From assembly GCA_002205965.3 (NCBI GenBank), contig NADL03000613.1, positions 930,001 through 994,000 of the forward strand: 64,000 nt of DNA, given 5' to 3'. The notes under the pieces were generated by a model, which did no database searches, was not told the DNA's origin, and saw only the letters and a program-made list of their open reading frames with translations. Every line of letters starts with the position of its first letter. Position 1 is the stretch's first letter. Of this stretch, positions 36,501-44,302 are shown one piece after another. The DNA is from Kappaphycus alvarezii (lineage: Eukaryota; Rhodophyta; Florideophyceae; Gigartinales; Solieriaceae). The translations under genes were made by a program, and so were the position numbers.

Positions 36501-37544
36501 CTCGGATCAAAGCGCCAATACATAAAATTATGACACTCCGATGTCATGCTGACATCTGGAATCAGTTTTTCTTTCGGGGATCATAGAATGGCGACGAGTT
36601 GGAAAAGTGGAAATTATTGAGCAATTACAATTTCCGATTTCCAAATTTCCGACGTTTAAATGATCATAGATTGCCCCTTACTTTCAATAAAGGTAAGCAG
36701 ATGACCTCCTCAAGTAGTTAGCTTTACAGTGTAGCTATGCCAGTTGCCTTTGTTATGTTATCATATTACAGTGAGTACAGACTAAACTGGACTACATCAT
36801 CAAGATCAAGATTTGTATCGTTTACTTAATGAATCAAGATAAATAAATGCATTGCTGTCGCTGGACACTGCTCCTGGACGTGTCAGTCGAACTGTGGTCC
36901 GAGCCACAGTAGGGGAAACGGCTGACGTGAATTGGCGTCAGTGGCGGTAGTGTGTCTGGCGTAGTGTATAAAGGGATTTCGAGAAGGATCTGGTAGAATC
37001 GAGAGCGATAGGGACGCTACGCAGCGACGTAGGCGAAGTAAATGCGACACTTTGGTCAACTCTTTACTTCATTCCCCTTTACCTCCTCCAAGCTACTCTT
37101 GGAGTGGAGACAGTATTTAACTAAAACTGCAATGGGCTTGCAGTGACATTGCGCCGGCGGCGCACAGTAGCGCATTGTCACCAGTCGCTAAAATGCAGGG
37201 CTGACGCCCAGCCCTTCATGCTGACGTCAGCTCATATCCGACAATTGCACTGTCATTTCATGGTATCCAGTCGACTGTTTCCAGTTGATTTTCCAGTCGA
37301 CTGGACATTTCAGTAACCCAGTCAAAATCCAGTCTCCAGTGGACTGGGTATTTTAGTCACCCAGTGATGTGGTAGTCGACAGTCAACTGCGCAGTCGTGT
37401 GACCGCAGCAACAGCACATGTACTATACAAGTACTGTACAGTAGTGTACAGTACAATACCACGACGGTGCAGTTGTGAATGTGTATGACTATTTTCTGTA
37501 ATGAACCTGCGTGCTTACATTTTAACGCGCCCAAAACGTTTAGA

Positions 37545-37950
37545 GCTAAATTCCTGGAGTACATTCTATGACGCTGGAATTCACTAATGACGATGATTTG
37601 GTTGACAAAGAGGTGCTGACGCAATCGTATGCCGGATACGAGTAAATGCAGTACATGGAGAATGAGCTGACGATGAGCGAGGTTGGCGAAGAGGCGCAAC
37701 CGCTATCGAATGCAGAGTGCGTACGAGTACAGTAGACTGAGAATGAGTTGACGATGATCAAAGTTGGCGAAGAAGCGCAACCACTATCGTATGCCGAGCA
37801 CTTGCAAATGCAGTACGTCGAGAGTGAATTGATGATGGGCGGTGTTGGTTATAGGCGCAACTGTCATTGCGAACGAGTTCTACGTAAGTGCAGTAGATGA
37901 TGAATGTTCGGCAATGGACGAGTTGGCTATAGGCGCAACTATCGCAGAAT
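37545..37950. repeat. Tandem array of roughly 80-base units
   Basis: About five imperfect copies start with CAAC/CAATCG-type sequence at 37622, 37697, 37778, 37858 and 37936 (spacings 75, 81, 80, 78). Each unit contains a conserved GATGA...GTTGGC..AGGCG core. It begins about 140 bases after the right end of the large hAT element. On the minus strand it stays open for stretches (Ser/Tyr/Cys-rich), but I see no reason to call it coding. Confidence 0.8.
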
Positions 37951-38572
37951 GATAGGTAGCTGCAAATGGTGGCACGATGTGATACTTCGGCCGAGTAAAG
38001 GGTCGTAAGTTCTGTGATTCAAAATCTATAAGAGGGACGAACCTCCCGCCGACGTTAACGATGAGATAGGGGGAGGAAGAACGGAAGCAGCAGGGAACAC
38101 AGCACTCGTAGATCTTGTAAAGGAAACCAATCAAGGTAGCCCGGAAGAACACTGGGCCTTGTGCTCTACCTTTTGTCTCGTCGAATAGGGTGCTATCATA
38201 CTCCTGCGTGCGACAACTACACCATTTGGCTATGTCCGGAACTACCCATTTCACAACAGTACAGTACAGTACAACAAAGGAATAATACAGAACTGTACAT
38301 TGAGTTACGGTACTGCACGATTGACGCACTGTAATGTTTCATAAACCGTCCCCATAGTAAGCGCCGCCTAAAACATCCCCGAACCACATTCACAACGCGA
38401 ACACGTGTCCACTTTCAACACGCAATGCAATTTCGCGATGCAATGCTCGTAATCTCGAACCCCAAACCTGCAAGTCCCACACCCCTCTACCCGAAACCAC
38501 GGCGACAAAAATACCGCTCCCTCAACCTGCAGCTCCACCCTCTTCTCACCACCGCCGTATCACCCAACCCCC

Positions 38573-39385
38573 ATGGCATTCATCACATCCCCCCTCCCTC
38601 TCACGCGACATCCATCCCGCCACAGTCTGATCTCCCCGCGTCGACGCCCGGTCCCCAAATCACGTTGTACTCCATGCGCACTAGCCAAGGCGCGGCAAGT
38701 CACAGCGGATGAACTGGAGGTCAAGTTGCAGTCATGTGAGCGACCGGTACTTCTGGATGCGTTTGCAAGTACGTTGAATGGATGACCGCTTTGCATGTGT
38801 GGTAAGGCGTGGTGCAGTGATTGGGTGAGGGGTGTGGTTGTGGGATGTGCGCTGACTTTGGTAGAATGTGTGTGGTGTGTTGTTTGTGTTTTGGTTGTTT
38901 GTTTGTGGGGGTGGGGGTGTATGTAGCGTGGTGTGGGCCGTGCCAGTTTTTGATTCCGCATTTGGACGCTGTGGCGGATAAGTATGGTGATCGGTTGGAC
39001 GTTTTGAAGTTGGACACGGAGGAGTTTCCGGACCTGTCTAGCGCGCTTATGATTCGAGGGTATGTTTTTTGCGGTGGGTCGGGTGGTTGTGAGTGGGGTG
39101 TGTCATTTTCGGGGTGGGGGGATTGTGGGTGTGTTACGGCTTTGATTCTGACTTTTTTGGGTTTTGAATGTGAGTGCGGCTTTTTTTTGAAATGTGTGCT
39201 TGTATTGTGATGTTGTGGACAGGTTGCCAACTTTGTTTTTCATAAAGGATGGGAAGCTTCGTTATCGAATGGAGGGTGCTGTGAATGCAGAGCAGTTGGA
39301 TATGCTGGTGGATTATTTGCTGTTTGATGGTCCCGCGCCGGTTGGAAGCGATTTTACCCCGAAAGAAGCAAAAGATTGTCCGTAG
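38573..39385 (+). CDS. Thioredoxin, probably plastid-targeted, three exons
   Basis: The thioredoxin fold reduces protein disulphides. Exons are 38573-38768, 38927-39059 and 39223-39385, joined by GT-AG introns of 158 and 163 bases. The joins keep the frame and restore AFATWCGPCQFL at the first junction and MIRGLPTLFFIKDG at the second. The product has 163 residues. Residues 1 to about 45 are rich in Ser, Arg and Pro with few acids, which resembles a plastid transit peptide. The active site WCGPC is at residues 67-71 and the cis-Pro of GLPT at 112. The spliced core matches typical thioredoxins in length, and the best guess is an m/y-type plastid form. The start is the ATG in CCCCCATGGC; a C-rich leader precedes it. 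Both introns are strongly G/T-rich. Confidence in thioredoxin is high, in compartment moderate. Confidence 0.9.
38769..38926 (+). other. Intron 1 of the thioredoxin gene
   Basis: It starts GTACGT and ends TATGTAG. It is rich in G and T almost throughout. It interrupts the Thr codon just before the WCGPC active site. Confidence 0.85.
39060..39222 (+). other. Intron 2 of the thioredoxin gene
   Basis: It starts GTATGT and ends GGACAG, again G/T-rich. It interrupts a Gly codon directly before LPTLFF. Confidence 0.85.
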
Positions 39386-40352
39386 CACGCGCGTTGTTAG
39401 TCTCTTGAATTGTAAAAAACATCTCTCTCCTTTTATCTGCGGATGGTGAATGATATCGCAAGCTGTGCGCAGTCGAAAACAAGCCTTCGATGCATGCGTG
39501 AAAAAAGAGGTTTCCTGGAGCCATTTAGAAGCGTGACGACTTGATACGATCACAATGAGTGAGAAGCTCTCGTTGCGTTAATCGTCACCAAGATTTGCCG
39601 TCTCACGACAGTACTAGGGTCTGCTGCAACAACGTGGCGGTAATCAGCATGCCATCGCACCAAAAACCCCGACTGATTCAAGGGTCGTCGCCCGTGAGTG
39701 GACCCCGTGCAGGGGATGTGCGGCGGCGAAATTGATGCTATGGTTTGCCTCTTGATTGGTTTCCAAGGTGGTAGCGACTGAGGGGACAGGTTGCGAGCGG
39801 GTCGTGTCAGTGGAATTCAGATCTGCGGCATGGGAATAATGGGTCACAGTAACGGATATGTTTCAGTGCTGCTACCCAATTGACCTGAAGCGCTACTGTA
39901 CAGCACTGTACAGTACAGTACTGATAACTACCTATGCAGATACTGTACAATATGTAGCAGCGCCTCGTGCATTTTGTGATGTCAACACACCAAAGTTGCA
40001 AATTTTCTGCTGTGCAGAAGAACTGTATGGCATTAGTATTTCCGCAACATTGCTGGATCAGCTGCATGAGACGCTACGGATTTTTTGACTGGCCCTCGAT
40101 CCGGGACGACTTGAATACCGCCGAGCAAGTCTTCAGAGTCACAGTGGCCACGACAATGATACAAGCCGTCCATGTGCTTCAAGGGGATCAACAAAAGTTG
40201 CCTACAATCCACCCTTCCTGCCATCGAAGAGGAAAACCAGCGTAATCGTTGGGAGTCTCACGACCAACTCACCTTGCATCAATCTCGCGCCTCCCTGTAT
40301 CCACTCAAACCTCGTCATTCCATCACTTCCAGAAGGTTGCCATTGCCCTGCA
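39386..40352. other. Region between thioredoxin and UBA5
   Basis: Short frames on both strands show no motif. A cluster of ACTGTACAGT-type palindromes lies at 39.89-39.96 kb, roughly 400 bases before the UBA5 start. The stretch presumably carries the thioredoxin 3' end and the UBA5 promoter, but no element can be pinned down. Confidence 0.5.
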
Positions 40353-41774
40353 ATGGATCAATTTGTTAAAGACGTACATCGCTTACTGCATAAATACCCC
40401 GACATACATTTGAAGCAAGTAAGTATCGCTTGCTTCACCCGTGCTCGGCAAAGTGCTCTGTACCCGGCTAGTGAAAACCTCACTACCCACAAGCATTCCC
40501 TCGCCATTCAATACTAACCCACAAACCAACCTCATTCCTCCTTCCGCACCCCAACCCACCAGAAACAAGCTATCCTCACCGCGCTACAGTCCGCATGTGA
40601 AGGCGCCGATCCCCCTACCGAAAACCGAGCCTCCCGTAGGCCCATGGCGCAAATGAGCGCCGAGGTGGTGTCCGATAACCCCTACTCTCGTTTAATGGCG
40701 CTCAAACGCATGGGAATCGTCGACAATTACGAGACCATTCGCACATTAACTGTGGCTGTCGTCGGCGTCGGTGGTGTAGGATCAGTGGCTGCGGAAATGC
40801 TCACACGTTGTGGTATCGGCAAGCTAATCCTCTTTGATTATGACAAGGTGGAATTGGCAAACATGAATCGCTTGTTCTTTCGTCCCGAGCAATCAGGAAA
40901 AAGCAAGGTGGCAGCGGCGTGTGACACTTTGAGGGGTATTACCCCGGATGTCGTGTTCGAGGCTCATAACTATGATATTACTTCAATCGATAACTTTGAC
41001 CACTTTCTTGACCGCTTATCCAACGGAGCCCTGCGCAATGACGCGCCAGTCGATCTTGTGCTTTCCTGTGTTGACAATTTCGCCGCCAGAAACGCAATCA
41101 ACTCAGCGTGTAATGAGCTTGGTCAAAAGTGGATTGAGAGCGGCGTAAGTGAGGATGCTGTGTCGGGACACATTCAGCTCATAATTCCGGGGCGTCTTGC
41201 ATGTTTTGCGTGTGCGCCGCCGCTCGTCGTCGCATCGGGAATGGACGAGCGCACTCTGAAGAGGGATGGTGTTTGTGCCGCCTCGCTGCCCACGACCATG
41301 GCCATCGTCGCAGGTATGTTGGTACAAGCCGCCCTCAAGTTGCTGCTAGGGTTTGGTGAGGTGACAGATTATCTTGGGTATTCAGCGATGAAGGATTTCT
41401 TTCCTTCGATGTCATTGAAGCCGAATCCCGCATGCGACAATACGTGGTGTGTACGACGGCAGCAAGAGGAAAACGAGCGAGCAGAGAAAGAAGCAGGGAA
41501 TGTGGCAAATAACGGCGTAGATCAGGGGGAAGAAGAGGAGGAATTGCATCCAGATAACGAATGGGGCATTTCGCTTGAGGAAGATGGCAGCGAAATAGTA
41601 GCCGGGACGCAACCTGATAACTTACGAGTGCAGACAGTAACCAGAAATAAGGTCGTGGAGGGTCTTAATTTTGCCTATGACGCAGGCAAACCCCCCGCCC
41701 TTGAAGAAGAAGCGACTGTCAAGGATAGTGGAGCAGATCTTGACGACCTTGTGTCTCAGCTTCGGGGCCTTTGA
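40353..41774 (+). CDS. UBA5: UBA5, UFM1-activating E1 enzyme, two exons
   Basis: UBA5 adenylates the ubiquitin-like protein UFM1 and passes it to UFC1. The main frame runs to TGA at 41772-41774. I propose a short first exon 40353-40418 ([20 protein letters not shown] and two more residues), a 144-base intron beginning GTAAGTA and ending CCACCAG, and exon 2 from 40563, giving 425 residues (human 404). The frame is kept across the join and exon 2 is open well before its first internal Met at 40644. Key sites in the joined numbering: nucleotide loop GVGGVG 90-95, [17 protein letters not shown] after it, zinc ligands CFAC 236-239 and CDNTWC 313-318, catalytic Cys in [13 protein letters not shown] at about 260, UFM1-interacting [10 protein letters not shown] 351-360, and a UFC1-binding-type acidic end [16 protein letters not shown]. 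All are intact. The N-terminal exon is inference; the rest is very secure. Confidence 0.95.
40419..40562 (+). other. Proposed intron of UBA5
   Basis: The donor CAA|GTAAGTATC is near the consensus and the acceptor ACCCACCAG precedes exon 2. The length of 144 bases fits the other introns here. Both flanking exons are in phase 0. Confidence 0.7.
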
Positions 41775-41886
41775 TTTAGTACTCACTCAAGTTGTCAATA
41801 AGGCAATCTAATTTCACAAACAACGAAATCCTAAATACATCGCTATTTGGCCGGTATTTCCATTATTGTTCTTCAAGTAACACACC

Positions 41887-42081
41887 ATGAGCCGCCGCGA
41901 CAGGATGATCGCGACTCTGGATGCCGAATGTGAAGCCTATGGATGTAACCAGCACGTGAGTGACACGGCTCCTGTAATTTCTATAGCGCCTCTTGAGTTA
42001 CGTCCTCTGAAGAATGCAGACGCTGGTATCAGCAAGGAGAACCGAGGCAGGGAGGAATTGCTCGGAATTAATGCCCCCTAG
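41887..42081 (+). CDS. Possible small protein, 64 residues
   Basis: It opens with ATG in a good context (CACACCATGAG) and runs 64 codons: MSRRDRMIATLDAECEAYGC and onward. Composition is mixed and charged, with no transmembrane segment or signal peptide and no family I know. It lies tail-to-tail with COQ2, and the two stop codons share the four bases CTAG (42078-42081). A GTGAGT at about 41956 could be a splice donor, in which case the reading continues elsewhere. It might equally be chance in 3' non-coding sequence of UBA5. Confidence 0.35.
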   Translation: MSRRDRMIATLDAECEAYGCNQHVSDTAPVISIAPLELRPLKNADAGISKENRGREELLGINAP

Positions 42082-43268
42082 AACAATCGTCCTGCGACTA
42101 AAGCCGCCCAGGTAATTGCACCTGTTACCTGATTACTGACGAATGCCCGTTGACATTGCTCCGGATCGGAAAGGTCAGTTGTATAAATCTGATTTCCTAG
42201 GTGAATAGTGGAGGCGGTGATTCCCATAAAGTATGGTAATGACAAGTCTGCTGCCAGGCCCGCACCTGTCAAAAACGCGAGTTTTGCAGCGGTAAGCCCT
42301 ACAAGTATGGGCTTGGTGTCCTGTCCGAGCGCGAGGGCAGTCGTTCCTACCCCAAGAATCTTGTCGTCTTCCTTGTCTTGGTGGGCATATATTGTATCAT
42401 ACACCATCGTCCAGCACCATCCCGCACCGTACAAGAGTACCGCCGGCAGACCGATCGTGCCATTGGCGGCAGTGTAACCCATCAATGCTCCCCAATTAAA
42501 GGTTAGGCCAAGGAATGCTTGCGGGTAGGCCGTTACCCTCTTGGCAAAAGGGTAGTAAAGAACAGGGAGCACAGAGAGGGTACCGGCAAGGAAAGTGGCA
42601 GTGTTTAGTTGCGTTAGCACCCAAAGAGCGCCGGACAGCTGAGCGCCCAGGAATATAAAGGCTGATGTGGAGGATATCTCCCCGGCTGCAATGGGGCGTG
42701 ACATTGTTCGCTTCACCCTCTTGTCAATGTCAGCATCAAAGATATCATTAATGGTGCATCCTGCACCACGCATGAGTACGGCTCCGCCATAGAAGAGAGT
42801 TGTCAAGGTGAGAAAATCAGCTGTCGTGGATGACGCTGCGGTGATCCCCCAGGCGCCGGGCAGGAAGAGTAAGTTGTGTCCGATCGGTTTGTCAAGTCGC
42901 ATCAACCTGCCGTATGAGGTATCCGCGACCCGATCGTAAATGGAACTAAATCTGCTCCGGGCGATATTCAGCTGATTGATTACGTTGCTGACCTTGGAAG
43001 TAAACTCACTGATCGGCGTTGGTTTTCGAGCTTCGTCCTGCTTTGATTTCAAGGAGCTTCCATTCGCGGAAAATGATACGCCACGGCGAGCAAAGTCTGA
43101 AAAGTTGTCGTAGGTCCCTCCTCGTCGCCATGTGAGGACTCTGGGAACCACCTCGGTCTGAACACGGATGCGAAGAGATGCTGATTTCGAAGCACAGTTT
43201 GCGGCGAGCATTCCCATCAGGGTGCAACCACGTGACAATGACATCCTGCTGGATTCAGCAACTTTCAA
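42078..43268 (-). CDS. COQ2: 4-hydroxybenzoate polyprenyltransferase, COQ2
   Basis: COQ2 attaches the polyprenyl tail to 4-hydroxybenzoate in ubiquinone synthesis, in the mitochondrial inner membrane. The single-exon frame has 396 residues. The first 110 or so are Ser/Arg-rich and poorly conserved, as expected for a mitochondrial targeting region; MSLSRG at residue 9 is an alternative start. Conserved UbiA signatures follow: YGRLMRLDKPIG at about 119-130, the first Asp-rich motif NDIFDADIDKRVKRT at about 174-188 followed by RPIAAG, and the second, YDTIYAHQDKEDD, at about 290-302. Hydrophobic stretches in between fit the eight or nine membrane helices of the family. All catalytic acids are present, so it looks functional. 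It converges on the small plus-strand frame, sharing the CTAG stop. Confidence 0.95.
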   Translation of the reverse strand: MKVAESSRMSLSRGCTLMGMLAANCASKSASLRIRVQTEVVPRVLTWRRGGTYDNFSDFARRGVSFSANGSSLKSKQDEARKPTPISEFTSKVSNVINQLNIARSRFSSIYDRVADTSYGRLMRLDKPIGHNLLFLPGAWGITAASSTTADFLTLTTLFYGGAVLMRGAGCTINDIFDADIDKRVKRTMSRPIAAGEISSTSAFIFLGAQLSGALWVLTQLNTATFLAGTLSVLPVLYYPFAKRVTAYPQAFLGLTFNWGALMGYTAANGTIGLPAVLLYGAGWCWTMVYDTIYAHQDKEDDKILGVGTTALALGQDTKPILVGLTAAKLAFLTGAGLAADLSLPYFMGITASTIHLGNQIYTTDLSDPEQCQRAFVSNQVTGAITWAALVAGRLF

Positions 43269-43762
43269 GTGGTCCGAATCTTGATCCGAGAAGGATTTGA
43301 TTACCTATGGGCCACAGGCCATGGAATGATTTTGTCAAGACCTGGCAGATATAAGACGTGGATCCAAGTGCTCTAAACAGTAACTTGCTCGTTAATGAAA
43401 GTGAGACAGATTCTGGCTTGCAGGTTTTCTCAGAACCAGCAAAAGCAATCTAGGTCCCGCTGATATCCCATTACTCCCTGATGGAACATCGTCCTTCCGC
43501 TCAAAGCGTGAACAATCGAAATAATTAAATCACGAATTTTGACGTGGGTGCTCCACACTCGCATTATCGCTTCCCTCGAATCAATGAGGAGCTCTAAAAA
43601 TACACATTCCTTTTTATTTTCATTCAGAGAACAACTCTACGTACCGAGTGATATTCCTCTGTCAGAGAGAACAGGTCAAAACAAATGCACGCCGCACAAA
43701 CATCCCTCACTACCAAACACTGTGCTAGCTTAATGGCGGGGAGAGGGGGTGGCGGACAATGG
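43269..43762. other. Region between COQ2 and the Fas1-Hog gene
   Basis: 494 bases hold the COQ2 upstream sequence and the downstream sequence of the Fas1-Hog gene. No motif or RNA gene was seen; the short plus-strand frames show no conserved feature. Confidence 0.5.
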
Positions 43763-44302
43763 TCAATACTGACGGCTACCGCTAGGCAACATCCTCGCGA
43801 TGTTGTCCGCTCCTTGGTAAAAGAGCCTGCCCAGAGGCTCCTTCACAGAAGTCATTCTGACGAAAAGTCTAACCGGAGCCAACATGGCATGGGCAAAGCG
43901 GGGATGTAAGGCTGTTGAATAACCGGAAACACGAACGCCGTCAACCATCATGTCCCCATGCATAGTGTGTGGAGCGTACAGTCCCGACATTTTAACCAAT
44001 TCAGTCTTCACCACTACAGAATTTCCATCGGTAGTCTCCAAAACGTCTCCCACTCGAACGGCTTTGGCGGACGTAAGTCTCCCATTGGCGTAGAGGTAAT
44101 GGCTTGGTGTAAGTGTGACCTGATGACCAGACCTTGTCGTAATACGTGCGAACGGCCGAATCACGTCTGCTTGTTTATGTGTGAAAAGGAAGACAGGGCT
44201 CGTTATCCCATCTCCTACGTGCACATTCAGACCTGCCTCAAGGTCGCGCATATGAATGGGCGCCCCATTCGCAAGCTGGAGTCGGGCCGTGGACGGAAAG
44301 CA
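43763..44302 (-). CDS. Hog/Hint autoprocessing domain
   Basis: This part of the preceding gene has an unbroken frame of about 179 residues. It starts at CFPSTAR, as Hedgehog autoprocessing domains start at Cys-Phe. It keeps the conserved TxxH region (TLTPSHYLYA), a VGDVL turn, and the late block YAPHTMHGDMMVDG; in animal Hedgehog the corresponding block reads YAPLTAHGT..V..V..SCY. Here the usual SCY is SGY, so that Cys is absent. Downstream of it a further 55 residues (RFAHAMLAPVRLFVRMTSV and on) could correspond to the sterol-recognition or adduct-recognition tail seen in Hog proteins; that is inference. Confidence 0.85.
   Translation of the reverse strand, partial: CFPSTARLQLANGAPIHMRDLEAGLNVHVGDGITSPVFLFTHKQADVIRPFARITTRSGHQVTLTPSHYLYANGRLTSAKAVRVGDVLETTDGNSVVVKTELVKMSGLYAPHTMHGDMMVDGVRVSGYSTALHPRFAHAMLAPVRLFVRMTSVKEPLGRLFYQGADNIARMLPSGSRQY

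Larger units (their letters stand above)
34388..36678. mobile_element. Nested PIF/Harbinger element, decayed
   Basis: Long terminal inverted repeats of about 45 bases start at 34388 (AGGGGCGATCTGTGATCATT) and end at 36678 (the reverse complement reads AGGGGCAATCTATGATCATT and continues in step through GTCGGAAATTTGG). If the repeat is taken to start at GGGGC, the flanks are ATA and TTA, close to the 3-base TWA target of PIF/Harbinger. Inside are a plus-strand frame of 247 codons and, on the minus strand, only the tail of the transposase. So this is an internally deleted relic lying within the larger hAT element. Confidence 0.75.
29550..37404 (+). mobile_element. Large hAT-type DNA transposon with palindromic subterminal arrays
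   Basis: The borders are a 13-base inverted repeat, GGTCACACGACTG at 29550-29562 and its reverse complement ending at 37404. Inside each end lies a cluster of copies and variants of the perfect palindrome CCAGTCGACTGG: left cluster 29560-29870 (at 29579, 29681, 29722, 29765 and more), right cluster 37260-37400 (37266 and 37292). hAT transposases bind repeated subterminal motifs, so such arrays fit. The interior holds a BED-finger frame and transposase pieces on the plus strand, three strong hairpins, and a nested PIF/Harbinger relic at 34388-36678. No clean 8-base target duplication is visible at the borders I chose, so either the true border is a few bases off or the copy is old. Confidence 0.7.

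Noticed and set aside
38425-38712. 95-codon plus frame covering the thioredoxin leader
   Set aside because: It overlaps exon 1 in another frame and lacks any motif; the thioredoxin reading is far better supported.
40441-40656. 71-codon frame over the UBA5 intron and exon 2 start
   Set aside because: It runs in the wrong frame for UBA5 and is explained by the proposed intron.
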